Source: Candidatus Obscuribacterales bacterium
GTDB lineage: Bacteria; Cyanobacteriota; Vampirovibrionia; Obscuribacterales; Obscuribacteraceae
Direction of reading: 5' to 3'
Length of the DNA: 64,000 nucleotides
NCBI GenBank assembly: GCA_020634035.1
Contig: JACKCM010000001.1
Coordinates: forward strand, 992,001-1,056,000
Part shown: piece by piece, positions 46,364 to 55,933 of the stretch
Layout: the number at the start of each line of letters is the position of its first letter
How positions within the stretch are numbered: position 1 is the first letter of the stretch
The notes under the pieces: model-generated
What the model was told of the DNA's origin: nothing
What the model saw: only the letters and a program-made list of their open reading frames with translations
The model's database searches: none
Position numbers and translations under genes: made by a program

Positions 46364-46891
46364 ATGAATGGTCCGAGTAAGTTCTCTGCTCTTGAGCAGA
46401 ATAAACACATGCATAATGGAAAACGAGACTTTTTCCGCTTTATGCTGGGCTTCCTTGCATGCACATGTTCCATTTCGATAGTTATGGGATTATTCTTTTT
46501 CGACTCGCTGTTTCAACTGCTAGTGGCTTTTGTGGGGGCATGTCTGAATTGCTTCATGTGTTTTAAGTATTCCTACCAGTGGAGAAAAGTTGGCGGACTT
46601 GCCGGAGCGGTTGGAATATCGTGCCTTATCTGGGGGCTGATTTATGGCCTTGTCTATGCCGTTAGAGTGCCGGGTTTCGGTGGATTTGAAATGCTGTGGT
46701 GGATGTTGGATTTCGCATATTGCTTGCTGTTTTTGCCGATATTCTTGTTGTCCCAAAAGATTTCCATCGTAGCTCGAACCTTTAGGATAATAAACTTGCT
46801 TCTTTGGGGTCTATCGCTGTTGACGCTATCGAGCTATACAGAAGTGTTAATCCGTTTGCATAATTGCGTTCTGCAGCACTGCTCGCTTTAG
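46364..46891 (+). CDS. polytopic membrane protein
   Basis: 175 aa with about five hydrophobic helices (FMLGFLACTCSISIVMGLFF, LLVAFVGACLNCFMCF, AVGISCLIWGLIYGLVYAV, LDFAYCLLFLPIFLLS). Start ATG 46364 lacks a clear ribosome site. Unknown family. Confidence 0.6.
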   Translation: MNGPSKFSALEQNKHMHNGKRDFFRFMLGFLACTCSISIVMGLFFFDSLFQLLVAFVGACLNCFMCFKYSYQWRKVGGLAGAVGISCLIWGLIYGLVYAVRVPGFGGFEMLWWMLDFAYCLLFLPIFLLSQKISIVARTFRIINLLLWGLSLLTLSSYTEVLIRLHNCVLQHCSL

Positions 46892-47084
46892 TCAGTGATA
46901 CTAATCTCATGTTTCGCTTCTTCGTTCTGTTGGTTGGGATAACAGTGGCTGGTTACTTGGGTTCGTGCCCAGAGTGCTTCTTCGGGAGTGATACCACTGT
47001 TCAAAAACGAAAAGTGCAATCTCTAGTGGCTTATCACGGCGGGAAGGCGGCGAGGACCGACCAGTCTTAACTAAATTTGGTGTT

Positions 47085-47768
47085 TTGTGCGCCGACTTGC
47101 TTTATAGTAGAAATGTTACCGCCAGGCTCGAGGATCTGAAATTGCGGCTGTTCATACTAGTGGCTCTGCTGGTAGGTCTGACTGTTCAACAGGCGGAGGG
47201 AGCACCTGCGGAATACAGTATTTCCGTCAAGCTCAGGCCCTCCGAGGACAGTCAGGTTAAAGAGCTAAGTCCCTGGCTGAAGAAACTTGCAGATCGAGTC
47301 GGGATGTCCGTGCTCAGCAGGGCGCGCGATATCGATAAGGCTAGTGTGGGCAGCGGTAATCCCGGCACAGCTAGTACTTTTGCCCAAGCGCCCATAACGA
47401 AGCCCATAAAGTGTTTTATCCTGTTAAGGGAAGATGGGAAGCACGACATCAGAACCGTGCAGGTGCCGAGACATGGGGCGCGAGATGTTGGTCTTGATCG
47501 GGTGACGAAAGAAGTGGTGGCAAAGGCTTTTCCTATGGCGCCGCCTCCGAATGTATTGCCTTTCGAGAGGGAGGTTGTGCTTGCTTTTCAGCCGACGGCT
47601 GGTAAGTTGGATATTACCGCCAGTGTTTCGTCACCAGATGAGGAGCCACGAAACATTGATATGTTTGATATTGAGCCGTCCGAACCAGGCATCTCCTTAG
47701 AACAACTTCTGCATGGTCCTCCGGGCACTTACTATGGCGGGTATGACGCGCGTTTCGAGAGACATTGA
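47085..47768 (+). CDS. secreted protein with TonB-C-like domain
   Basis: Up to 227 aa from TTG 47085; a TTG at 47139 just before the hydrophobic LFILVALLVGLTVQQAEG would give a neater signal peptide. A Pro/Gly-rich centre, then a TonB C-terminal-like unit (IKCFILLREDGKHDIRTVQV ... EREVVLAFQP). A similar unit is in the protein at 59400. No TonB box partners nearby. Confidence 0.55.
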   Translation: MCADLLYSRNVTARLEDLKLRLFILVALLVGLTVQQAEGAPAEYSISVKLRPSEDSQVKELSPWLKKLADRVGMSVLSRARDIDKASVGSGNPGTASTFAQAPITKPIKCFILLREDGKHDIRTVQVPRHGARDVGLDRVTKEVVAKAFPMAPPPNVLPFEREVVLAFQPTAGKLDITASVSSPDEEPRNIDMFDIEPSEPGISLEQLLHGPPGTYYGGYDARFERH

Positions 47769-47863
47769 GGTGGTGTATGCGACGAAAAAAAGGCAGTTCG
47801 CCGAGTAAGGTGATTGATGAAATTACGGGTGATCAAAAGCCGATTTGGTCATAGAATCAAGGA

Positions 47864-48130
47864 ATGGAACGAACTTATTTGCCATTCTCGCTTCTTACGG
47901 TATTCGTGAGCTCGGCGGCCTTGATTCAGTGTTTTGACAGAAGTCTTCACTACCTGGGCATTCCGCTGGACAGTGTCATTATTTGCTCGTTAGTTCTCTG
48001 GTTCGGCATCGTGGTGCTGAAGTCACAGTTGAAGCAAGCCAAATCCACAATTCACCTTCATTTGATGATATGCACCGTTTCATGCTGCTGGGGATTCTTT
48101 GCCGGTGTTACTGTCTATCCACCTATGTAA
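47864..48130 (+). CDS. small three-helix membrane protein
   Basis: 88 aa with three hydrophobic helices (SLLTVFVSSAALIQCF, SVIICSLVLWFGIVVL, MICTVSCCWGFFAGVTV). AAGGA precedes the ATG closely. Unknown family. Confidence 0.5.
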   Translation: MERTYLPFSLLTVFVSSAALIQCFDRSLHYLGIPLDSVIICSLVLWFGIVVLKSQLKQAKSTIHLHLMICTVSCCWGFFAGVTVYPPM

Positions 48131-48232
48131 TTCTTTATTGAAGAACATTCAGGCATCTTCGATTAATGCCCGTCCTCTAGAACCAAGTCTGATTTTACTT
48201 GTACTATCCGCTGACTTGCGTTCATTGTCGCA

Positions 48233-49549
48233 TCAAGCATTAGGCTTGGTTATGGTTTCCAGCTCTTCTTCTGCCTCTAGCAGTCCGCGTTGCACGTACA
48301 ATCCGCGCCCTTCATTGCGCAGCCGCGGCAGCAGGTAGGCAAATGTGGCGGCAACGATAAGGCAGTAAGAGCCGCATGCAAACAGCATGTTGTGGAAGCC
48401 GAATTGATTCGAGATACTGCCCGCAAGCAAGCTTCCCAAAGGCACCGTGCCCATGAACGCCATCGTGAACAGGCTCATCACTCGACCACGTTTATCCTGG
48501 TCGACAAGCGACTGCAAAATCGTATTGCAGCACCCCATCTGAAGCATCATGGCGGCGCCCAATAGGCACAGCGCGAACATCGCCGGCCATAGACTGTGCG
48601 TCAGCCCGAAGCCAAATATGGCAAGCGCGTAGACGAAAGAGCTTCCGACAATCCAGTTGCCCATGCCGACGACTTTTTTTCTGGTCGCCAGGATGAAGGT
48701 GCCAAGCGTCGAACCAAGGGCGGAGGCAGCGCTTAGATAGCCCAGTGTATCTGCATTGCCTCCTATCTCTGTAACGAAAACCGGCAGCAGCATCGCGTAT
48801 GCCATGCCACCAAATCCGAAGGCAGCCAAATACAAAATTATTGCGCGAATCGGACTGGTGCTCATCGCGTAACTGAAGCCTTCTTTTAGCTCTGTGAATA
48901 CGTTAGCCTTTTTGTTGTTTGTCGGGGCGAAGTTTCCTCGAACGAAAGACAAAGACCCTATGACAGCGATATAGCTGAGCGAGTTCAGCAAGAAGCAGAT
49001 GCCTTCGCCGAATGCGGCTACTACAAAACCTGCCAGCGCCGGACCAATCAGGCGCGAGGTGTTCATAAGGCTGGCGTTCATGGCGACCGCGGCGGGCAAA
49101 TCTTCTTTGGTCTTTACCATGTCATAGACGAAGGCGGAGCGCACCGGCATATCGAACGCATTGATGACGCCCATCGCCAGCCCGAGGGCGATGAGATACC
49201 AGATTTGAATTTGGTTGGTAAGAGTGAGGTAGGCGAGAATGCCGGCTTGCAGCATGGCGGCCGCCTGGGTGATGAGGACGATGCGGTGGCGGTTGAAGCG
49301 GTCTGCGATAACACCGGCAAAAGGCATAATGACCAGGGACGGTATTTGCCCGGAAGCGCCCACGACGGCGAGCAGGACGGCGGAGCTCGTGAGTTTGTAT
49401 GTTAGCCAGCTCAGCGCGATTTGCTGCATCCAGGTGCCGACTTGCGAGATAAGCTGACCGCCAAAGTACAGCGTATAGTCGCGGTTCTTGAAAATCCGCA
49501 GCGGATTGGTCAAGTCTTCTTTGCGGGGTTGCTGCTGTTCGTTGTCCAC
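48233..49549 (-). CDS. MFS transporter (EntS/MFS_3-like exporter)
   Basis: 438 aa. Twelve membrane helices. N-terminal LRIFKNRDYTLYFGGQLISQ and loop motif AGVIADRFNRHR are typical of the MFS_3 group that includes the enterobactin exporter EntS; such proteins export siderophores or drugs. GTG 49549 is preceded by GGAGA at 7 nt; the frame is open to an ATG at 49630 but that part lacks a site. No siderophore genes nearby. Confidence 0.92.
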   Translation of the reverse strand: MDNEQQQPRKEDLTNPLRIFKNRDYTLYFGGQLISQVGTWMQQIALSWLTYKLTSSAVLLAVVGASGQIPSLVIMPFAGVIADRFNRHRIVLITQAAAMLQAGILAYLTLTNQIQIWYLIALGLAMGVINAFDMPVRSAFVYDMVKTKEDLPAAVAMNASLMNTSRLIGPALAGFVVAAFGEGICFLLNSLSYIAVIGSLSFVRGNFAPTNNKKANVFTELKEGFSYAMSTSPIRAIILYLAAFGFGGMAYAMLLPVFVTEIGGNADTLGYLSAASALGSTLGTFILATRKKVVGMGNWIVGSSFVYALAIFGFGLTHSLWPAMFALCLLGAAMMLQMGCCNTILQSLVDQDKRGRVMSLFTMAFMGTVPLGSLLAGSISNQFGFHNMLFACGSYCLIVAATFAYLLPRLRNEGRGLYVQRGLLEAEEELETITKPNA

Positions 49550-49677
49550 TATTTGTCTCCACTTCTGGTATGTAGCATGATGACAAAGATAAATGTCCTT
49601 TGTCCTTAAGTTTGTGGAGGATTTTATCAATCAAAGGTGATTGCCCTAATTGCGGGGCAAATTGAGCCCTCATTGGC

Positions 49678-50244
49678 ATGGCGAAGAGTATAATAGTGAG
49701 GATGAGTACGCTGACTGGCAATTACTGGAAGATGGGCTTATGTGCAGCCTTGGGTCTGTTTCTCTTGGGCCTATATTGGCGTTCGACAGGGCAGCAGGAT
49801 TTACCCGTGTCATCAAACTTTTTGATGCCCCATGAACATAAGGTGAAACTGAAACCCGGTAAGTATGAAGTATGGCTTTATCCATTCTGGGGTTTGTATC
49901 AATCGAAGCCTGAGATGCTTGATCCTATTCAGGGACTTTCGCCCGAGGCTCTGCGTAGAGATATCCGTACTAATATAGAGTTTTCTTTGAAATCAGCCGA
50001 AACAGATAGCCCAATACCACTTAAAAAGTATCCAGAGTTTGTTGAATTTGGTGAGGGGATTAAACTGGCAGTTCTTGTCGGTTCGATTAATGTTGAACGT
50101 GCGGGTACTTACTTGCTTAAGTCGAATTATGGTTATCGAAAGTTTGTCTTAGAGATTGCAGCTCCTGGTGCTGAACACAAAGAGTCGTTGTGCAATACTT
50201 TCACGCAGAACGGACAGCTTGAGCAAGCTGTTGAGTTAGACTAG
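49678..50244 (+). CDS. secreted/anchored protein, paralogue pair member 1
   Basis: 188 aa. One N-terminal helix (MGLCAALGLFLLGLYW), then SNFLMPHEHKVKLKPGKYEV followed by WLYPFWG, a mixed body and a C-terminal strand (YRKFVLEIAAPG). The body fits an immunoglobulin-like sandwich. ATG 49678 or 49702 could be the start. The next gene is a homologue. Confidence 0.65.
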   Translation: MAKSIIVRMSTLTGNYWKMGLCAALGLFLLGLYWRSTGQQDLPVSSNFLMPHEHKVKLKPGKYEVWLYPFWGLYQSKPEMLDPIQGLSPEALRRDIRTNIEFSLKSAETDSPIPLKKYPEFVEFGEGIKLAVLVGSINVERAGTYLLKSNYGYRKFVLEIAAPGAEHKESLCNTFTQNGQLEQAVELD

Positions 50245-50331
50245 TGGCTACAGGTAGCCGGTCCTTTGCCGAGACACCGATGGATAACAGATATACTCAA
50301 TTGTTGGGCTTAGAAACTCAGGTCAACTAGA

Positions 50332-50865
50332 ATGAAGCCAGCAGTTAAGAAAATACTGGAAAGCATCTTATTTCTCTTCCTGTCTGTCTTGTGTTTGACC
50401 GCTGTTTTCCTGAATGCAATAGGTCTTGAGCCGTTAGAGTTGGTCTTCCCAACCTCTCAAAAGTTTATGATGCCCTTCAAATACAGAGTCTCTGCTCATC
50501 CGGGCAAGTACCAGGTATGGTTGTATCCTTATTGGAAATTGCCTGAGAATTTAAATCAAGACTTCAATCAATCGTTTGAAAACCTCACTTCCGATTTTGA
50601 GTTCAGTATGAAATCAGAAGATGGTCGAGAGCAGGTAAGCCTTCAGCGAGTGGAGAAAAGCAAGTCAGAGGGCGCCGAAAGGCGAAAGGCATTTTTGTTG
50701 GGGACCATAGAGGTTAAGGCTGATGGTTGCTATGAGTTGATCGCGACCAGAGGAACCGAAACATTTGTTATAGAAGTGATTCGACCAGGCGCAAGTCGCA
50801 CCGGGACTGCCGTGAACAATCAGCTGTTTCATGACTTTCTGGATCGAGTTGTAGAGTTAAGGTGA
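50332..50865 (+). CDS. secreted/anchored protein, paralogue pair member 2
   Basis: 177 aa. Same plan as the preceding gene: anchor helix (SILFLFLSVLCLTAVFLNAI), KFMMPFKYRVSAHPGKYQVW and LYPYWK, and a final strand TFVIEVIRPGA. Shared core is M-P-x-x-x-x-V-x-x-x-PGKY-x-VWLYP-Y/F-W. Tandem duplication with clear divergence; unknown family. Confidence 0.65.
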   Translation: MKPAVKKILESILFLFLSVLCLTAVFLNAIGLEPLELVFPTSQKFMMPFKYRVSAHPGKYQVWLYPYWKLPENLNQDFNQSFENLTSDFEFSMKSEDGREQVSLQRVEKSKSEGAERRKAFLLGTIEVKADGCYELIATRGTETFVIEVIRPGASRTGTAVNNQLFHDFLDRVVELR

Positions 50866-50933
50866 TACCGATATCAGTGTGTTGTTGCTCTCACACTGCA
50901 ACTACTGATTTTGAATCTTTGATTTTTTTTGCA

Positions 50934-51469
50934 CTACCGCAGTATTTTGACACTGGTGTAGTTGCAAATTCTCTCCCGGTTTGACCGCTGATGTTCCTCT
51001 AACAATTCTGTTCTTGCGCTATTGATCGTTACCATTAGTTTGGCTAGCATCTCCGTCGAATTGAAGATGAATTGCTCGAAGTATTGTGCGCCTTGTTCGA
51101 TTCTTTTGATTGTGAAATTCTCAGTGTCTATATACAGAAGATTTGGAATGCGGACATTTCTTATTACGTAGCACTCTGTGTCGCTTACAACTTTGGTTCC
51201 TATCAGACGAAAGTCTTTTGATTTGGTCCAATTGCCACTATTGGCGATTCTGATCATAAGCGGCAGTGTGAAGTTACTAATCGAGTATGTTACTCCGACA
51301 GGGCCTGACAGGACTGAACTGGGAGTAAGATGGTTCGGGTCTGAAATAGTATTGGTAAACGGAATTTTGAAAGGCTTATTTAGTCTGGGATCTGACGATA
51401 CGATTCTGCAGCGCTTGCCGTCAATTTCGTATGAATGTTCGACCCCGGGCTCGAGAGTTAATGTATAGG
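50934..51469 (-). pseudogene. LolA-like protein, 3' part (cut by IS481 element)
   Basis: Reads from the IS junction as TLTLEPGVEHSYEIDGK onward, through LLYIDTENFTIKRIEQ, to the stop at 50934. The strand pattern matches the LolA-like protein at 57452. Joining to the 52635 part after removing the element and one 7-bp duplicate restores the frame across KLTYT-LTLEP. Confidence 0.8.
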
Positions 51470-52634
51470 TGTCCTAGCTAAGACTTGATCTGACACCCGG
51501 TATACTCCTATTGGATGTTTTTGGAGGTGTCAAAATGACAAATAACGAGCGCATAATCAAGCCAAAGCTAGGACTACTTAATTTAGCAAAAGTTCTAGGA
51601 AATGTCTCTGAAGCCTGTAAGGTGATGGGCTATTCAAGAGATAGTTTTTACCGATTCAGGGAGCTCTATGAAACTGGTGGTGAAGAAGCACTCAAAGATC
51701 TGAGCAAGAGAAAGCCCTGTATAAAAAATCGGGTCGCCCCGGAGGTCGAGGAGGCCGTGTTGACGTTCGCGTACGAGCAACCTGCCTACGGGCAGGTGCG
51801 AGTCGCGAATGAGCTTGCTAAAGAAGGGATTCTGATATCAGCTGCCGGCGTCCGCTGCGTCTGGCTAAGACATGACCTGGAAACGAAGAAGAAGCGACTC
51901 AAAGCCTTAGAAGCAAAAGTCGCCCAGGACGGTCTGGTGCTTACTGAAGATCAAGTTCAAGCGTTGGAGAAGGCCAAACTTGAAAAACAAGCTCACGGAG
52001 AAATTGAGACGCACCACCCAGGCTATCTCGGTTCTCAGGATACCTATTATGTTGGACACATCAAAGGAGTAGGTCGCATCTATCAGCAGACCTTCATCGA
52101 CACTTACTCTAAGGTAGCGATCCTGAAGCTCTACACGAGTAAGACTGCCTTGACTGCTGCTGATACTCTCAATGACCGAGTTATCCCATGGTTCGACGAA
52201 AGAGGAATTCGGCTACTCCGAATTCTCACAGACCGTGGTACCGAATACTGTGGCAATCGAGAGAAGCACGAATACCAGCTTTATCTGGATATCGAAGACA
52301 TCGACCACACAAGAACTAAAGCTAAAAGTCCACAGACAAATGGCATCTGTGAGCGGTTTCACCAGACCGTTCAAGATGAGTTCTATGCCGTGGCGTTTAG
52401 AAAAAAGATCTACAAAAGTCTAGAAGAACTGCAACAAGACCTCGATTTGTGGGTAGAACACTACAACAAGGAGCGGACGCATTCAGGCAAATACTGCTTC
52501 GGCAAAACACCTATGCAGACGTTTCTAGATACGCTTCATCTGGCACGAGAGAAATCTCTGGACAACCTTTCCACTTCTCTCTTTGAAGGTGTCGCCTGAA
52601 GTCGTGACTGTCAGGTCAAGTATTAGTCAGGACA
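51470..52634 (+). mobile_element. IS481-family insertion sequence
   Basis: 1165 bp. Terminal inverted repeats of 26 bp with 4 mismatches start TGTCCT; GTATAGG is duplicated at 51463-51469 and 52635-52641. One intact transposase. It interrupts a LolA-like gene. Confidence 0.93.
51535..52599 (+). CDS. IS481-family transposase
   Basis: 354 aa from ATG 51535 with GGAGG about 7 nt upstream. N-terminal HTH (LLNLAKVLGNVSEACKVMG), a second HTH (AYGQVRVANELAKEG), and the rve core with Asp in FIDTYSKVA, Asp in LTDRGTEYCG and Glu in NGICERFHQT. Intact, so probably active. Confidence 0.94.
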   Translation: MTNNERIIKPKLGLLNLAKVLGNVSEACKVMGYSRDSFYRFRELYETGGEEALKDLSKRKPCIKNRVAPEVEEAVLTFAYEQPAYGQVRVANELAKEGILISAAGVRCVWLRHDLETKKKRLKALEAKVAQDGLVLTEDQVQALEKAKLEKQAHGEIETHHPGYLGSQDTYYVGHIKGVGRIYQQTFIDTYSKVAILKLYTSKTALTAADTLNDRVIPWFDERGIRLLRILTDRGTEYCGNREKHEYQLYLDIEDIDHTRTKAKSPQTNGICERFHQTVQDEFYAVAFRKKIYKSLEELQQDLDLWVEHYNKERTHSGKYCFGKTPMQTFLDTLHLAREKSLDNLSTSLFEGVA

Positions 52635-52796
52635 GTATAGGTCAGTTTGTCCGGAGCAACATAGCTGGTGCGAAACGAAGACTCCTTCTTGAACACAAAA
52701 CAATCGTCGACTATGGTTCCCTCGTCGTGATACTCTTTGCATGTACGATATGCTTCGTCGACAGATTTTAAAATTTCTGAGATGTCTATTTCTGTG
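52635..52796 (-). pseudogene. LolA-like protein, 5' part (cut by IS481 element)
   Basis: About 50 codons: ILKSVDEAYRTCKEYHDEGT, then SSFRTSYVAPDKLTYT up to the IS. This matches the start of the protein at 57452 (VDKVYQTASRYSDRG; FKTDFSNRENYSFEW). TTAGGAG overlaps the preceding gene's stop, but no ATG, GTG or TTG follows in frame, so the start codon may also be lost. Confidence 0.7.
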
Positions 52797-52802
52797 GTGC
52801 TC

Positions 52803-53480
52803 CTAACTTTCGGGTGTTCGAACAGCCTGCATCTCTCTGACTTTCATCAGAACGTCTTTCATTTTTGTGAGCTGTTTATCTCGTTCGCCTGGCGCTCTCC
52901 ATTTTTTCAGGCTGTCTTTCTGGCGCTCTAGCCTGATGGCGAGCAGTCCATAGTCAATTAATCGATCATCGATCTTGCCCTCGAGAGCTAGCTGGCCAAA
53001 GACACAAGCCAGGATAACTCTGTTGGCTGTTGCCGTTGGGTAAAATTGGTTGAAATTGAAACCAGTATCATCTACCGAGTCTGCCTTAGCATGCCATTTT
53101 TCAAAATCAATGCGGTGGTATTTTAACCGGTGCTTCAGGTATTCTATAACATCACCCGATGGATGTGTTTTCCTCCACTGGCGAAAGTTATAGTTAGCGT
53201 CCGCGCCATCATCACTGCCAAAAGGTGCGCTGACATCTCCTGGATCCCAAAAGAAGTCTTCTTTCATTAGTTGCGTAGAGAGAGGGTGGGCGGTCTTTCT
53301 GCTGAACATCTCTGACGCAGGTACTGGCTTGAAAAACTCGTCTTGTTCTTCTACCGTCATCGGTCTGCTAAACGAGTATGGGAATAAAAATATGCATGCG
53401 ATGCTCAAGAAGAAAATAATGGTCGCAAGTATAACCATCAATGCCAATACTCGTATTGCGGTTTTCCAGGCGTTTTCCAA
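52803..53480 (-). CDS. membrane-anchored protein, unknown function
   Basis: 225 aa. N-terminal anchor (IRVLALMVILATIIFFLSIACIF trimmed), then a polar helical domain with DFFWDPGD, FRQWRKTHPSGDVIEYL and a C-terminal coiled-coil-like stretch. Directly upstream of the broken LolA-like gene and probably once its operon partner. Confidence 0.6.
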   Translation of the reverse strand: MENAWKTAIRVLALMVILATIIFFLSIACIFLFPYSFSRPMTVEEQDEFFKPVPASEMFSRKTAHPLSTQLMKEDFFWDPGDVSAPFGSDDGADANYNFRQWRKTHPSGDVIEYLKHRLKYHRIDFEKWHAKADSVDDTGFNFNQFYPTATANRVILACVFGQLALEGKIDDRLIDYGLLAIRLERQKDSLKKWRAPGERDKQLTKMKDVLMKVREMQAVRTPES

Positions 53481-53650
53481 TTTTGCGTGTCTTATGTCTC
53501 TTCTAGAAGCGTTGATGTTTTATAAGCTTAGCATGGCTGTGTGGTCAAAAGTCAGCCTGTGAAAGCTCGTACAGTTTTTGAACGGTTTGTGGTATCTTCA
53601 TCTTAACGAGCAATTTTCCCCCATATCTGCGTCAGGGATTAGTCCTGTTG

Positions 53651-54829
53651 ATGAAGAAATTAGCTTTGATTCTTTTCTGTTGTTCGCTTTGTACATCACT
53701 CACATACTCGGTTCACGCGATGCCTCCAAAAGTTTCTTCGAATGCGAGCCTTGATAGCAGCCAGAAAAGATATTTGATGTGCTATCACAAAGGTGGACAA
53801 AACCAGCCGTTTATAATGCGGTCTCTTGGAAAATCATACACCAAGCAGTTTTCCTCACTGGCGAAGGCAATAGAATTTCGTTCTAAGAATAATATCGAGG
53901 AATACGCTATTCAGAGAGTGCCAAATGCTTCAACGTTCTTGTTTGTAGACAATTCTATGGAGCTTCGAATTAAGAAGCTTAAGATTCCATACCTGAAGCC
54001 GGACTTCAAGGCACCACCGTTGCCTTATAACTTGAGAAGAGGGCGATGTAACAGCATCACCGTTCCGATAGAATATGAGATGCTTGCTGCGGAGAATCTG
54101 CAGAACTGCCCATTCAAGGGTCGATACTGCGAATCTAAATTTGATAAAACCTCACCGTTATCGATACCACTAGATAGACCGAATCGAGCAGCCGGTACAG
54201 ATGCGAAATTCTTAATGGAATCATATAAGGTGGCAGAAACTGCCGGTTTTGATGATGCGGTCGTACCAGTAGCTCTGAGTGAGGCGCTATCTGATTTGTC
54301 GTACTCAGAAATCGAGACCAACCCAAATGAAGAACCAGTCGGTGAGTTGAGAGGCCTGGTATTTGATGTCGAGAACAGTGCTGCACTGATTCGGATTCGC
54401 TCACGTTTGCCAAAGGGGTACACGGCGTATGAATTTGAAAATAAATTTCTTGAGAACGGGGATTGCGAATTAACGCGGTCAAGCAGCAGCGTGTATATCT
54501 CGAGAGTTGTGATAGTTAAAACTATGTCTGACGACGAGTTTTTGAGGCTTATGCAAACAGATGCGGGCAACTACAGCCTTTCAAACATTCAGATAAGGAA
54601 GAAGGTCAAATCTTGGAAGACTCGCTACTATGCAGAGCTACTTGGCGCCTGGAAGATGGATTCGCTAACTTTGCTGTTTCCGCAAATTTTGGATGAGAAG
54701 ATAAGGCGCAAGTTGGCAAAGGGGATAGTTGATTTCTGCGAAGAGATTACAATGATGAATGATGAAGGAAAGGCAGAAGTGGAAGCAGATCTTTCTAGTG
54801 ATGGCATCATAAGGCTATGGTGGGACTAG
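53651..54829 (+). CDS. secreted DUF4253 protein
   Basis: 392 aa from ATG 53651. Signal peptide (LALILFCCSLCTSLTYSVHA). The middle region (about 45-190) is unfamiliar. The C-terminal 160 residues fit DUF4253: LPKGYTAYEFE, ISRVVIVKTMSDDEFLRLM, VKSWKTRYYAELLGAW, and the ending IRLWWD. Compared with the copy at 32752 this one is exported, so the domain acts on both sides of the membrane. Confidence 0.75.
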   Translation: MKKLALILFCCSLCTSLTYSVHAMPPKVSSNASLDSSQKRYLMCYHKGGQNQPFIMRSLGKSYTKQFSSLAKAIEFRSKNNIEEYAIQRVPNASTFLFVDNSMELRIKKLKIPYLKPDFKAPPLPYNLRRGRCNSITVPIEYEMLAAENLQNCPFKGRYCESKFDKTSPLSIPLDRPNRAAGTDAKFLMESYKVAETAGFDDAVVPVALSEALSDLSYSEIETNPNEEPVGELRGLVFDVENSAALIRIRSRLPKGYTAYEFENKFLENGDCELTRSSSSVYISRVVIVKTMSDDEFLRLMQTDAGNYSLSNIQIRKKVKSWKTRYYAELLGAWKMDSLTLLFPQILDEKIRRKLAKGIVDFCEEITMMNDEGKAEVEADLSSDGIIRLWWD

Positions 54830-54877
54830 CGAGGGTTATTGATCGATCCTCGGACTGCAGCACAGCAGAAAATTCTA

Positions 54878-55540
54878 CTACCAGAAAAATGGTCTGGTGG
54901 TACAAGATTCCGCCATCCCACAGAGAAAGCATACAAACACGACATCATGGGCGATTATCCAAAACGCTAGCCAGCGCTCACCATCCCAGTTCTTAGAGCG
55001 AATAATGTAGCAAGCGAAACCGAAAAGCCCCACCATAGTTGTGTAGAAAACATCTGATATAACATTTGCATACCAGGGTTTTACAATCCAGTAGTCGTAG
55101 AAAAGAGTGGCCGATTGGAGTTCTTTGTAGGGTTTGGGTACTCCTGAATTGAAAAGAGAGGAGGGATGTACGCAGCAGTAGGAGCCCCAAATTAGCATGA
55201 GTAGAGCCAAAAAGAGTGGTATTAAAAATAGTGCGTATTTATTGCCTGGAATGAAAATACCTTTTTGACGCCAGGTAATAAACATCGCTACGGAAAGAGT
55301 AAGCAAAGAGATTGTTGCTGGAAGAGTAAGTTGAGAAATATTAGAAGGCTCGCTAACAATGAAGCTCAAAACCGCTGTCGTTAATGCTAGCGCTGGCGTT
55401 AAAATAGCTGGCTGGAACCAATCCGCTGGAAACCGGCTGTAGATCCAGCCCAGGGCAATCAGCGAGACTATGACGAAGACGCTGGTCAGGGCGAGTGAGC
55501 GCGATTTGAATATTGTTAGGTTCATCGGTTGGCGTGCCAC
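54878..55540 (-). CDS. polytopic membrane protein
   Basis: 220 aa (or 215 from the second Met). About six hydrophobic helices: LTSVFVIVSLIALGWIY, ILTPALALTTAVLSFIV, LPATISLLTLSVAMFI, YALFLIPLFLALLMLIWG, a late VGLFGFACYII and WIIAHDVVFVCFLCGMA. Unknown family. Confidence 0.65.
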   Translation of the reverse strand: MARQPMNLTIFKSRSLALTSVFVIVSLIALGWIYSRFPADWFQPAILTPALALTTAVLSFIVSEPSNISQLTLPATISLLTLSVAMFITWRQKGIFIPGNKYALFLIPLFLALLMLIWGSYCCVHPSSLFNSGVPKPYKELQSATLFYDYWIVKPWYANVISDVFYTTMVGLFGFACYIIRSKNWDGERWLAFWIIAHDVVFVCFLCGMAESCTTRPFFW

Positions 55541-55681
55541 TGGATTTTGCTACCTTCGATCAATTAAATCACTTGCGTCGTGGACGGTAAAGTCTGTGGG
55601 AGGCAAGTGCGTTACCTGCGCTGCTCACCATGGACGAAATCGGGGACTTGTGTCAAATTAGTAACAATAGGAGGAGTCGAT

Positions 55682-55897
55682 TTGCTAAAGAGCAGGCACA
55701 CTTTCATCAAGGTCGCTGGTGCAGCTGTACTCTTGAGCTGCGCGGCTGGTTTGGCGTGGACGTTCCTGCAGGAGACCAGTAAGGCAAATTCTGAGATTCT
55801 CAGGACATCTTGGACAGACCCGTCGGCGAGCGGGCCGAATCGCCGGGTTGATCATGGTCCGGCTACTCGGAACTTCAATAACATTTTGCGATATTAG
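55682..55897 (+). CDS. small membrane-anchored protein
   Basis: 71 aa from TTG 55682, with AGGAGGA about 6 nt upstream. One hydrophobic helix (VAGAAVLLSCAAGLAWTF) and a polar tail with SGPNRRVDHGPATRN. Unknown. The strong ribosome site is the main support. Confidence 0.5.
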   Translation: MLKSRHTFIKVAGAAVLLSCAAGLAWTFLQETSKANSEILRTSWTDPSASGPNRRVDHGPATRNFNNILRY

Positions 55898-55933
55898 AGT
55901 AGCCCAGAAAACTTGCCTGGTCGGGCGAGTCGC

